Source of the DNA: Patulibacter sp040675535
Lineage (GTDB): Bacteria > Actinomycetota > Thermoleophilia > Solirubrobacterales > Solirubrobacteraceae
Length of the DNA: 64,000 nt
Direction of reading: 5' to 3'
NCBI RefSeq assembly: GCF_040675535.1
Contig: NZ_JBFAPC010000006.1
Coordinates: forward strand, 1 to 64,000
Under the pieces are notes generated by a model. The model saw only the letters and a program-made list of their open reading frames with translations. It was not told where the DNA came from and did no database searches. Each line of letters starts with the position of its first letter. The stretch's first letter is position 1. Below are positions 44,526-52,999 of this stretch, piece by piece. Made by a program: the position numbers and the translations under genes.

Positions 44526-45203
44526 TCAGGTGGCCCGTCGCGTGAGCGCCTCGACGTCCAGCACGGTGATCCGCCGGCGCTCCGTCGCGATCCAGCCGAG
44601 CTCTCGCAGCGTCCGCAGGGCGCCGGCGACCCCGGCCCGTGAGGATGCCGTCCAGCTCCCGAGGTCCTCCTGCGTGAGCGGAAGCCTGATCTGGATCCCC
44701 GTGTCGTTGCGATCGCCGTAGCGCTCGCACAGCTCGATCAGGCGCGCGGCGACGCGGCCGACCGTGTCGAGCTCGCCGAACTGGAAGCGCGCGAGGTTGG
44801 CCGCGCGGAACCGCCCGCTGATCACGTCGATCAGCGTCAGTGCCGCGGTCGGCCGTTGCACGAGGTACGCGCGGAACTCCGAGGCTGCGACGGACTGGGC
44901 TGCGACGGGCTCGATCGCGGTGACGTTGCTCGAGCGCGGGTCGGCGTGGCTGAACGTGAGCTCGCCGAGGACGTCGCCGGAGCCGCGGAAGCTGAGCACG
45001 ATCTCGCGCCCGCGGGAGTCGCTGATGCTCGCCTTGACGTGCCCGGCGAGGAGGAAGAGCAGGCGATCGCCCGGCTCTCCGCGGTGCATCAGGCGCTCGC
45101 CACGGGCGAACCGCCGCCGACCACCGAGGCTCAGCAGCGCATCGCGGTCGACGCCCGCGAGCAGCGCGAGGAAGGTGCCCGGCTCGGGCGTGTCGACGGT
45201 CAC
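44526..45203 (-). CDS. Crp/Fnr family transcriptional regulator
   Basis: The product is 225 aa from GTG 45203 (TAGCAT 6 nt upstream). The cyclic nucleotide-binding domain (about 10-125) keeps the phosphate cassette GELTFSHADPRSSNVTA, so cAMP binding is plausible. A dimer helix leads to a winged HTH (about 170-215; LTQEDLGSWTASSRAGVAGA, LRTLRELGWI). It has no Fe-S Cys cluster. It lies directly before the cyclase gene in the same direction, so the two probably form a cAMP-sensing pair. Confidence 0.88.
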   Translation of the reverse strand: MTVDTPEPGTFLALLAGVDRDALLSLGGRRRFARGERLMHRGEPGDRLLFLLAGHVKASISDSRGREIVLSFRGSGDVLGELTFSHADPRSSNVTAIEPVAAQSVAASEFRAYLVQRPTAALTLIDVISGRFRAANLARFQFGELDTVGRVAARLIELCERYGDRNDTGIQIRLPLTQEDLGSWTASSRAGVAGALRTLRELGWIATERRRITVLDVEALTRRAT

Positions 45204-45212
45204 CGGGCGATG

Positions 45213-45377
45213 CTACCCCGCGTCGTCCTGCTGATCGTGCCGCCCGCCGGGCCGGGGCGGCGGGGACGGATCCTCCGGCGGGCTCGGCAGACGCGCGCCG
45301 CACCGGCGGCAGAACCGCGCCGTCCCCGACGAGGGTTCACCGCATACCCGGCAGCGAGCGGTGGGTCCGTGCTCCAT
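45213..45377 (-). CDS. Small zinc-ribbon protein
   Basis: The product is 54 aa from ATG 45377; TAGCGT ends 7 nt before it. It has CRVCGEPSSGTARFCRRCG, two CxxC pairs like the zinc ribbon at the start of the nearby cyclase. A Pro-rich, hydrophilic tail follows. It is first in a possible zinc-ribbon / Crp / cyclase run on the reverse strand. Confidence 0.6.
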   Translation of the reverse strand: MEHGPTARCRVCGEPSSGTARFCRRCGARLPSPPEDPSPPPRPGGRHDQQDDAG

Positions 45378-45689
45378 CCACGGGACGCTACGTCGCCCCA
45401 CCGTCAGCGGCCACCCAATTCTGGACGGAGGACACGGCCGGCGAGCGTCCAGAGCGAGACGTCCGGAAGGTCCAGGACTGCGTCGTCGAGCTCCAGGCGA
45501 CCGACCAGCTGGGCCTCGCCATCAACGTGCTCGTCGGGGACTGGTCCGTCGCGCTCGGCGGGTGAAGCACGCCGGGACGTTCGGGGGCCTCGTCGCTGCG
45601 GCGAGCGGACCCGTCGAGCCCGACGAGCCTCCGTCGGCGCCCACCGGGCCGCCGACGGGCGCCGACGGGGACCCGGCGGCGCCCGGGGC
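45378..45689. other. Intergenic region with repeat copy and coding-like remnant
   Basis: This 312-nt gap has the zinc-ribbon gene's -10 box at 45385-45390. The stretch 45441-45490 aligns without gaps to 36694-36743, sharing GTCCAGGACTGCGT. A forward frame to a TGA at about 45,565 (VRKVQDCVVELQATDQLGLA, INVLVGDWSVALGG) has strong third-position G/C but no start codon, so it may be a gene remnant. Nothing else is seen. Confidence 0.4.
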
Positions 45690-47738
45690 TCAGACCCCGC
45701 CGGTCTGCGTGATCCTGGTGGTCGACGGCAGGGCCAGCGGGTCGTTCGCGCCCAGGTAGGACGTCAGCGCGTCGATGTCGACGTCGCCGCCGACCTGGTT
45801 CGTGCCCTGGTTGAACACCGAGAAGCCGTCGCCGCCCGTGGCGAGGAACGAGTTCATCGTCACCCGGTAGCTCGCCGCGGGATCGACCGTCGTGCCGTCG
45901 ATCGTGATGCTCGCCGCGTCCACCCGCGACCCCGCCGCCCTCGTCGTGTCGTAGCTGTAGGCGAAGCCCTTCGACACGGAGAGGACGCGCTTGGCCCCCG
46001 CCGACGGGTTGTCGAACTGCTGCTCGAGCAGCGCCTTGATCTGCGCGCCGGTGAGCGTCTTGACCACGAGCGTGTTCGCGAACGGCTGCGTCGTGTACGC
46101 GTCGTTGTAGGTCACGTCGCCGTTCGGGGCGTTGAACGGCAGGTCGGCCCGGATGCCGCCCGGGTTCATGAACGCGACGACCGAGCCGCCCTTCGACGGC
46201 GGGCTCGACGCGGCGAGCTGCGAGTCGGCGATGACGTCGCCGAGCGGCGACTCCCCGGCGCCGTTGTTCGTCTTCGACAGGGTGCTCGGGATCCGTCCGA
46301 TGACGCGGGCCGCGATCGGGGCGGCCAGCGCCTTGTACTTGTCGACGATCTGCTTGACCGACGCGTCCTCGGGCACGTCGCGGGTGACGAGCTCGTTCTT
46401 CGCGTCGGCCGCGGTCACGTCGCGGGTCTTCGGGTCGAGCGTCAGGTCGACCCGGGTGATCAGGCGACCGAACGACGACGCGCTCGTGACGAGCTTGCCC
46501 GCCCGCCGGCAGACGTACGGCTGGTGCGTGTGCGCGCTCAGCACCGCGTCGACGCGGGAGTCGAGGCGGTCGACGACCTCGCCGATGTCGCCGGTGACGT
46601 TGTCGCAGCGGTTGACGTCCTGGAAGCCGCCCGCGTACGGGGCGTTCTGCTGGCCGCCCTGGTGGATCAGCACGACGAAGGCCTGCACGTCCTGCGCGTC
46701 CGACAGGCGACGGACGATCCGGTTGACCGTGTCGGCCTCGTCGTCGAACGTCAGGCCCCGCACGCCGTCGGGCGTGACGATCTTCGGGGTGTCGCGGAGC
46801 GTGACGCCGATGAACGCCACGGGGATCCCGTCGACCTGCTTGATCTCGTACGGCGGCAGGATCGTGCGGTCGGTGTCGGCGTAGCGGACGTTCGCGGCGA
46901 GGTAGTCGAACGCCGCGCCCGTGAACGGCGTGCCGTCCTGGCACCCGTCGACGGGGTGGCAGCCGCCGAACTGCATGCGGTTCAGCTCGGCCGCGCCCTC
47001 GTCGAACTCGTGGTTGCCCACGCCGGCGTAGCTCATCCCCATGGCGTTCAGGGCCTCGATCGTCGGCTCGTCGTGGAAGAGGCCGGAGATGATCGGCGAG
47101 GCGCCGATGAGGTCGCCCGAGCCGACGACGATCGAGTGCTCCTGGCCGGCCTCGAGCTGCTTCAGGTGGGTGGCCAGGTAGGCGGCGCCGCCGGTCGGCG
47201 TCGTGACGCCGACGCCGGTCGGCGTGGTGCCCGACGAGCCGGTCGGGGGCTCGAGGTTGCCGTGGAAGTCGTTGAACGCCAGGACGCGCAGGTGGCTGGG
47301 GCCCGGCTCGACGGGGCCGGGGCCGGGAGCGCCGGTGTCGCCCTTGGGGCCGGGGGCGCCGGGGGTCCCCGGAGCACCCGGGGCGCCGGTCGCGCCGGTC
47401 GGCCCGGCGGGCCCCGCAGGACCGGCGGGACCGGGGGCGCCCTTCGAGCCGGTCGGGCCCTTGGGGCCCTTCGGCCCGCGAGGTCCGCGCTTGGCCGCGC
47501 GCTTGGCGGCGGCGCGCTGCTTGGCGGCCCGCGCGCGGGCGGCGGCCTTGCTGCGGGCGGTGGCCCGGCGCTTCGCGGCCTTGGTCGCGTTCGACGCGCG
47601 CGCATCCTTCGCGACGAACGCGGCGTGGGCGCCGGACGATGGAGTGGACGAGCGGTGGCCGGCCGGATCGGCGAGCGCGGGGGCGGACGTCGCGAGCATG
47701 CAGCCCGAGACGGCGAGTGCCACGAGGGCGGAACGCAT
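45690..47738 (-). CDS. Secreted 5'-nucleotidase/UDP-sugar hydrolase with collagen-like N-terminus
   Basis: The product is 682 aa from ATG 47738 (Shine-Dalgarno GGAGA 8 nt before). After the signal peptide, a Lys/Ala/Arg helix (about 40-83) and a collagen-like Gly-X-Y run (about 85-143) come first. The metallophosphatase domain (about 150-430) has LAFNDFHGN, GSGDLIG, GVGNHEFDEG and HTHQPY as metal ligands. The C-terminal nucleotide domain (about 450-680) has FMNPGGIRADLPF and MNSFLATGGDGFSVF. It dephosphorylates extracellular nucleotides. Direct repeats like Pho boxes occur upstream. Confidence 0.88.
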   Translation of the reverse strand: MRSALVALAVSGCMLATSAPALADPAGHRSSTPSSGAHAAFVAKDARASNATKAAKRRATARSKAAARARAAKQRAAAKRAAKRGPRGPKGPKGPTGSKGAPGPAGPAGPAGPTGATGAPGAPGTPGAPGPKGDTGAPGPGPVEPGPSHLRVLAFNDFHGNLEPPTGSSGTTPTGVGVTTPTGGAAYLATHLKQLEAGQEHSIVVGSGDLIGASPIISGLFHDEPTIEALNAMGMSYAGVGNHEFDEGAAELNRMQFGGCHPVDGCQDGTPFTGAAFDYLAANVRYADTDRTILPPYEIKQVDGIPVAFIGVTLRDTPKIVTPDGVRGLTFDDEADTVNRIVRRLSDAQDVQAFVVLIHQGGQQNAPYAGGFQDVNRCDNVTGDIGEVVDRLDSRVDAVLSAHTHQPYVCRRAGKLVTSASSFGRLITRVDLTLDPKTRDVTAADAKNELVTRDVPEDASVKQIVDKYKALAAPIAARVIGRIPSTLSKTNNGAGESPLGDVIADSQLAASSPPSKGGSVVAFMNPGGIRADLPFNAPNGDVTYNDAYTTQPFANTLVVKTLTGAQIKALLEQQFDNPSAGAKRVLSVSKGFAYSYDTTRAAGSRVDAASITIDGTTVDPAASYRVTMNSFLATGGDGFSVFNQGTNQVGGDVDIDALTSYLGANDPLALPSTTRITQTGGV

Positions 47739-47796
47739 GAGAGGGATCTCCTTGGGGCGAGGGACCCGCGGACGAGGGTCCGTACGCCAAGTTAGG

Positions 47797-47843
47797 GCGA
47801 ACGGACCGCCGCGTGAACCCCCTTCACGGGCTGCTCACGAGTC
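47797..47843. promoter_or_regulatory. Candidate Pho boxes between nucleotidase and ABC remnant
   Basis: On the reverse strand GTTCACGCGGC / GGTCCGTTCGC occur 11 nt apart (47818 to 47797), upstream of a TACGGA box. On the forward strand CTTCACGGGCT / GCTCACGAGTC are also 11 nt apart (47822-47843). They resemble actinobacterial PhoP repeats (GTTCAYY, 11-nt period). Confidence 0.4.
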
Positions 47844-47951
47844 GGTGCCCGGACGTTCACGGAAGGCCGGCGGCGGGCCGGTCGGAGGATGCCGGACGTC
47901 CGAACCGGCACCGTCACGTGCGCGCCCCACCGGGTGTTTCCGCTTTCGCGC

Positions 47952-48551
47952 GTGACCGACCGACCAGGCACCAGGCAGGCCGCCGTCTCCGTCCGCGGCC
48001 TCGAGCGGGCCTTCAAGGGCGGCATCGAGGCCGTCGACGGGCTCGACCTCGAGGTGCAGGAGGGCGAGATCTACGGGTTCCTCGGGCCCAACGGCGCGGG
48101 GAAGACGACGACCGTCCGCATCCTCGTCACGCTGCTGAAGCCGACCGGCGGCGAGGCCCGGGTCGTCGCCGCCCTCGGCCGCCGCGCGCTCAGCGTCCAG
48201 TTCCGTCGGGTGCAGCTGCTGATGCCGACCTTCGTGCTGCCGCTCCTCCTGCTCGCGGCGCCCGTCCGGCGCTCGAGCCTCGTCTTCGGCCGCATGGCGG
48301 GGACGCTCGGCCTGGCCGTCCTCCTGTTCACGGCGCCCGCGTTCGTCCCGCTCGACCTGCTGACCCCGACGTTGCACGACATCTCGGGGTACAACCCGCT
48401 GACCTCCGTCGTCGAGGGCGCGCGCGGGCTGCTGCAGGACGACACGAGCCTCGGCGACCCGCTGCTCGGCCTCGTCTCCGCGCTCGGACTGGCGGTCGTC
48501 GCGACCGGCCTCGCCGTCCTCGCCCTCCGCGACCGGGCGCGCCGCACGTGA
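47952..48551 (+). pseudogene. ABC exporter remnant: ATPase N-terminus fused in frame to permease C-terminus
   Basis: From GTG 47952 residues 1-73 are the start of an ABC ATPase with Walker A GPNGAGKTT, ending KPTGGEARVV. The chain then jumps to ABC-2 permease sequence (ALGRRALSVQFRRVQLLMPT) and, after another gap, to its last third (AFVPLDLLTPTLHDISGYNP, LTSVVEGARGLL). The Q-loop, signature motif, Walker B and most membrane helices are missing. At least two deletions explain this; the open frame survives but cannot be a working transporter. Confidence 0.8.
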
Positions 48552-48560
48552 GCTCCCGTC

Positions 48561-48752
48561 CTGCACGGGTGGCTCGAGACGGTCGCCCGGATCAACCCCG
48601 TGTCGCACGTCCTCGAGCTCGGCCGCCAGTCGACCGTCTCGGGCATCGACCTGAGTCTCGCGCACACCTGGCCGGGGCTCGCGTCGATCGCCGGGCTCGT
48701 CCCGTTCTTCGGCGCGCTCGCGCTCGTCGGGCTGTGGTGCATGGGGCGCTGA
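48561..48752 (+). pseudogene. Remnant of second ABC-2 permease (last 63 residues)
   Basis: Directly after the fused gene and in the same frame, LHGWLETVARINPVSHVLEL leads to the last membrane helix (GLVPFFGALALVGLWCMG) and a stop. This is the C-terminus of another ABC-2 permease. Together with the preceding remnant it shows a former three-gene ATPase-permease-permease operon. Confidence 0.75.
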
Positions 48753-48822
48753 GACGGCGGGGGAGCAGGCCCTGCCCGCGGAGGCGGGCCGGCATGCACC
48801 CGTCACCACCTCTTCGCACGAC

Positions 48823-48866
48823 GTTCGCGCGGGGTTCACAAGTGGGGGCCGGGTCGCGCCTAGCGT
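48823..48866 (+). promoter_or_regulatory. Candidate Pho box and -10 of the large secreted protein gene
   Basis: GTTCGCGCGGG (48823-48833) and GTTCACAAGTG (48834-48844) are direct repeats with an exact 11-nt period, as in actinobacterial PhoP sites. TAGCGT (48861-48866) follows at -10 distance. Confidence 0.5.
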
Positions 48867-48917
48867 CCCGCCCGACGCGGCGTCCGCACCCACGCGACGC
48901 CCCGATCGAGGAGCCCC

Positions 48918-51900
48918 ATGAACGTCGCACGTGCCGTCGTCAACCGATCAGCCCGCCGCCGCGCGGTCCGCGCCGTCGCCGTCGGCCTCGCCGCCACGGC
49001 CTCGGTCGTCGTGTTCCAGCCGGTCGCCGCCGCGACCGCGGCGCCGCTGACCGGCGTGGACCTGTCGACGTACGTGCGAGTCGGGCGCTTCAACCTGCCC
49101 GAGCCGACCCGGACGGCCGCGCCGGCCGGCAACCTGCTCGCGCAGGAGGCCTCGGGCGTCGCGTACGACTGGGACACCGACACCCTCTTCGTGGTGGGCG
49201 ACGGCGGCACCTCGGTGACGCAGGTGAACAAGACCACCGGCGCGCTGATCGACACGATGACGCTGCCCGCCGGCAGCAGCGCGCAGCAGACGGAGTTCTA
49301 CGACACGGAGGGCATCACCTACATCGGTGGCGGCCAGTTCGTGATGACCGAGGAGCGCGACCGGCAGCTCGTCCGCTTCACGTACGCGCCCGGCACCACG
49401 CTCACGCGCGCCCAGACCAGGACGGTCAAGCTCGGCACCACGATCGGCAACGTCGGCCTCGAGGGCCTGAGCAACGACCCGAAGACGGGCGGGTTCCTGG
49501 TCGTCAAGGAGAAGGACCCCAAGAGCCTCTTCCAGACCACGATCGACTGGAACGCGCTGACCGCGAGCAACGGCTCGCCCACCGCGACGGGCTCCACCGA
49601 CCTGTTCGATCCGGCCCTGGTCCCGACGACGGACTTCTCCGACGTCTTCTCGTTGTCGAACCTGACGACGCTGACCGGTCCCGACGCGGACCGGATGCTG
49701 ATCATCAGCCAGGAGGCCGGCAAGGTCCTGAACGTCGACCGCTCGGGCACCGTGTCGAGCTCGCTGACGCTCGTCAAGGACGCCGACAACCCGAAGTCCA
49801 TCCCCGACCAGACGCACGAGGGCGTCACGATGGACAACGACGGGCGGCTCTACGTCGTGTCCGAGGAGGGCGGGGGCGACATCGACCACCCGCAGCTCTG
49901 GGTCTTCGCGCCGTCCGCCGCCCCGAACGCGGCGCCCACCGCGGTGACGCTGGGCAACACGACGCCCTCGATCGCCGAGAACGCGAACACCAGCACGCGC
50001 GTCAAGGTCGCCGACGTCACCGTGTCCGACGACGCCATCGGCACGAACGTGCTCGCGGTGACGGGCCCGGACGCCGACACGTTCGAGGTCGACAGCAACG
50101 GGCTCTACCTGAAGGCCGGCACGACGCTGAACGCCGCGACGAAGGCGAACTACACGGTCAGCGTCACGGTCGACGACCCGTCGGTCGGCAGCACCCCGGA
50201 CGCCACCAGCGGCCCGTACACGCTGACGGTCACGCCCGTGTCCGGCGGCTCGATCGCGCCGTCGGTGATCGTCTCCGAGGTCTCCCCCTGGAGCAGCACC
50301 GCCACGGCCAGCCCCTACGCCGCGGACTGGTGGGAGCTCACGAACACCGGCACGACCACGGTCGATCTCACCGGGTGGAAGGTCGACGACGACTCCGGCT
50401 CGGCCGGCTCCGCCGCGGCCGCACTGGCGCTGAACGGCGTCAGCGAGCTGGCCCCGGGCCAGTCGGCGGTCTTCATCGAGGAGGGCGCCGTGGGCAGCAC
50501 GGCCAAGGCCGACCTCTTCACGTCCTCCTGGTTCGGCACCGACGTCCCGGCCGGCTTCCAGATCGGAACGTACAGCGGCGGCGGGATCGGGTTCGGTCAG
50601 GGCGGCGACCAGGTCAACGTCTTCGACGCCACGGGCACGCGGGTGACGGGCGTCGCGTTCGGCGCGACGACGCCCGGCCGGACGCTCGACAACACGGCGG
50701 CGGTCGGCGGGACGTCGACGCCGCCGCCGACGATCAGCACCCTCAGCACGGCGGGCCAGAACGGAGCGAAGACCGTGCGCGACGGCACGAGCGACGCGGA
50801 GACCGGCTCGCCGGGCACCGTCCCGGTGGCGAACCCGGTCACGGTCTCCGAGGTCGCGCCCTGGGGCAGCGACGACGCGACGTACGCGGCGGACTGGTGG
50901 GAGCTGACGAACACGAGCAGCAGGACGGTCGACCTGACCGGCTGGAAGATGGACGACAGCTCGGGCGCGTTCGCGACCGCGGCGGCGCTCACCGGCGTGA
51001 GCACGCTGACGCCGGGCCAGTCCGCGGTCTTCCTCGAGGGTGACGCGACGAACGTGGCGGCGTTCAAGTCCGCGTGGTTCGGCTCGAGCATCCCGGCCGG
51101 GTTCCAGATCGGGTCCTACAGCGGCTCGGGCATCGGACTCAGCGGCAGCGGCGACGCCGTGAACATCTTCAACGCGTCCGGCGACCGGGTCACCGGGGTG
51201 AGCTTCGGCGCGCAGACCAAGAACGTCTCGTTCGACAACGCCGCGGGGATCGGGAGCTTCGCGCTGCCGCTGCCGACGATCTCGACCCTGAGCGTCGTCG
51301 GGCAGCGCGGCGCCTTCCTGGCGCACGACGAGATCGCCTCCCCGGGGACGATCACGCAGGCCGCGATCGGGCCGAGGCTCTCGACCGACACGCCGGCGTT
51401 CCCGGCCCAGGAGGTCGGCACGACCGGCCCCGGCCAGTGGGTCACGCTGACGAACACCGGCGACGCCGCGGTGGACATCAGCCGCCTCGCGATCCGCGAG
51501 GCCGACGACGCCTCCGCCGGCGACTTCCTCCTGACGAGCGACCGCTGCACCGACGAGGCGCTCGCGCCCGGCGCGACGTGCAAGGTGCAGGTGCGGTTCT
51601 CGCCGGGCCGCGCGAGCGCGACCTCGGTCGCGACCCTCGTGGTCACGTCCAACGTGCCCGGCAGCCCGACCACTGTGCCCCTGACGGCGATCAGCACGGC
51701 GGCGACGAGCGGCCCGACGGGGCCGACCGGCCCCACGGGCCCCACCGGTCCGACGGGCCCGAGCGGCTCCGACGGCGGGACGGGCCCCACCGGCCCGGCC
51801 GGTCCCACGGGCCCGAGCGGGTCCGACGGCGCGACGGGTCCGAAGGGCGACACCGGCTCCAAGGGCGACACCGGCGCCACGGGTGCGAAGGGTGACGCGG

Positions 51901-52346
51901 GCGTCGCCGGTGCGAAGGGCGACGCCGGGGTCAACGGCACGAACGGGGCCAACGGGACCAACGGCGTCGACGGCAAGGACGGCCCCGCCGGCCCGCAGGG
52001 CGCCCAGGGTCCGGCCGGCAAGAACGGGACGTTCGCCGTCGTCGCGACGCGCACGAAGGTCGCGGTCCGCCGCGGCCGCATGGTGACGCTGCGGCTGCGA
52101 CTCGCCAACGACACCACGGCCAAGGTCGGTCGCTCCAAGGCCCGCGTGTCCGTGTCCAAGGCGCTGCGGGTGCGTGGCGCGCGGAACGTCGCGGTGCCGT
52201 CGCTCGCCCCCGGCAAGGCGCGCGACGTCGCGCTGAAGCTGCGGATCCTCGGCGCCGCGAAGCTCGGCACCCACGCGGTGAAGGTCGCGTTCACGATCAA
52301 CGGCCGGACGATCACCCGCACGATCGCGGTGACGGTCACGCGCTAG
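48918..52346 (+). CDS. Large secreted SdiA-regulated-domain protein with lamin-tail and collagen-like modules
   Basis: The product is 1,142 aa (Shine-Dalgarno AGGAG before the ATG). A signal peptide runs to about residue 42. An SdiA-regulated/phytase-esterase-like propeller follows (about 45-330; GVAYDWDTDTLFVVGDGG, HEGVTMDNDGRLYVVSEEG). Next are a cadherin-like repeat (335-440), two lamin-tail domains (about 448-590 and 638-770, both with YAADWWELTN), a choice-of-anchor-D beta domain (817-930), a collagen-like run (932-1036) and an Ig-like tail. It is probably a surface adhesin or scaffold, possibly with phosphate-linked activity given the Pho-like promoter. Confidence 0.85.
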   Translation: MNVARAVVNRSARRRAVRAVAVGLAATASVVVFQPVAAATAAPLTGVDLSTYVRVGRFNLPEPTRTAAPAGNLLAQEASGVAYDWDTDTLFVVGDGGTSVTQVNKTTGALIDTMTLPAGSSAQQTEFYDTEGITYIGGGQFVMTEERDRQLVRFTYAPGTTLTRAQTRTVKLGTTIGNVGLEGLSNDPKTGGFLVVKEKDPKSLFQTTIDWNALTASNGSPTATGSTDLFDPALVPTTDFSDVFSLSNLTTLTGPDADRMLIISQEAGKVLNVDRSGTVSSSLTLVKDADNPKSIPDQTHEGVTMDNDGRLYVVSEEGGGDIDHPQLWVFAPSAAPNAAPTAVTLGNTTPSIAENANTSTRVKVADVTVSDDAIGTNVLAVTGPDADTFEVDSNGLYLKAGTTLNAATKANYTVSVTVDDPSVGSTPDATSGPYTLTVTPVSGGSIAPSVIVSEVSPWSSTATASPYAADWWELTNTGTTTVDLTGWKVDDDSGSAGSAAAALALNGVSELAPGQSAVFIEEGAVGSTAKADLFTSSWFGTDVPAGFQIGTYSGGGIGFGQGGDQVNVFDATGTRVTGVAFGATTPGRTLDNTAAVGGTSTPPPTISTLSTAGQNGAKTVRDGTSDAETGSPGTVPVANPVTVSEVAPWGSDDATYAADWWELTNTSSRTVDLTGWKMDDSSGAFATAAALTGVSTLTPGQSAVFLEGDATNVAAFKSAWFGSSIPAGFQIGSYSGSGIGLSGSGDAVNIFNASGDRVTGVSFGAQTKNVSFDNAAGIGSFALPLPTISTLSVVGQRGAFLAHDEIASPGTITQAAIGPRLSTDTPAFPAQEVGTTGPGQWVTLTNTGDAAVDISRLAIREADDASAGDFLLTSDRCTDEALAPGATCKVQVRFSPGRASATSVATLVVTSNVPGSPTTVPLTAISTAATSGPTGPTGPTGPTGPTGPSGSDGGTGPTGPAGPTGPSGSDGATGPKGDTGSKGDTGATGAKGDAGVAGAKGDAGVNGTNGANGTNGVDGKDGPAGPQGAQGPAGKNGTFAVVATRTKVAVRRGRMVTLRLRLANDTTAKVGRSKARVSVSKALRVRGARNVAVPSLAPGKARDVALKLRILGAAKLGTHAVKVAFTINGRTITRTIAVTVTR

Positions 52347-52394
52347 CGACGCGCGGCGCACGGGGCGCCCCGGACGGCTCGGGCGACCGGGGCG

Positions 52395-52685
52395 CTACGT
52401 GCCGTGCACGGCCGCGATCGCGTCGGCCGCGGTGGACTCGAGGAGGGCGCGGGACACGCCGGCCTCGAGCGCCGCCGACACGGCGGTCTCGGCGGCCTCG
52501 TGGGCGTCGGCGGACGCCGCTCGCGTCGCGTAGCCCAGATGCGTGGCGGCCTCGACGGTCTCGGACGCCAGGAGCGCGCGGTGCGCGTGCTCGAGCGCGG
52601 CGCGCTGCTCGTCGGTGAGGGCGGCCGGGGGGCGTCGCGGCCCGTCGTCGTCGCGGCTCGCCGGCCACCAGCCCGGGCGCTTCAC
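52395..52685 (-). CDS. Hypothetical helical protein, start uncertain
   Basis: The C-terminal 75 residues (LTDEQRAALEHAHRALLASE, SADAHEAAETAVSAALEAG) have strong third-position G/C and look truly coding. GTG 52685 gives 96 aa. A strong Shine-Dalgarno (GGGAGG) precedes ATG 52831, but that ATG is in another frame and stops at 52,682, so either the real start is internal or the gene carries a frameshift. No family is recognised. Confidence 0.4.
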   Translation of the reverse strand: MKRPGWWPASRDDDGPRRPPAALTDEQRAALEHAHRALLASETVEAATHLGYATRAASADAHEAAETAVSAALEAGVSRALLESTAADAIAAVHGT

Positions 52686-52999
52686 GCGGTCGACCCGCCG
52701 GCGGGGGACCGGGTCGGGGCTGCGTCGGCCCGGCCGGGGACCTGCGCCGGGCACGCGCGGCGTGCGCGGCCGGTCGTCCTCGTGCTGGTCCCGATGGCCC
52801 GTCGTCGTCCCGCAGGCCCGTGATCGGACATGGGGCCCTCCCTGGGGTGGTGGCGGAGACGCCCGGCCGGCCCCACGCGGCCGTCGGCCGCCGACCCCGG
52901 CCGGAGTCGTACCGACCAGTAGAACACAGTCGCGGCGGCGCCTCGACCGTCTGCGGCGTAGACCACCCGGGTGATCCACGCCGCAAGGAGCCGCGGGTG
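52686..52999. other. Gap with strong Shine-Dalgarno and no settled gene
   Basis: The 314-nt stretch holds an ATG at 52831 (reverse strand) with GGGAGGG upstream. Its own frame gives only 49 low-complexity residues. It probably belongs to the start of the gene at 52395-52685, broken by a frameshift. No other feature is seen. Confidence 0.35.

Noticed and set aside
41347..44721. A 1,124-codon forward frame opposite the cyclase-AAA-TPR gene
   Set aside because: It has the same composition artefact; the reverse frame has clear cyclase, Walker A and TPR motifs.
47330..47480. GC-rich short repeats in the nucleotidase gene
   Set aside because: They encode the collagen-like run and are in frame; they are not a separate repeat element.
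51713..52030. Short tandem repeats that could suggest a CRISPR or satellite
   Set aside because: The 9-nt period encodes Gly-X-Y collagen-like residues within an open frame; no spacers or constant repeat exist.
52682..52831. A 49-aa gene starting at ATG 52831 (reverse) with strong Shine-Dalgarno
   Set aside because: Its residues are low-complexity Arg/Ala/Thr and third-position G/C is weak; I treated it as the broken start of the 52395 gene.
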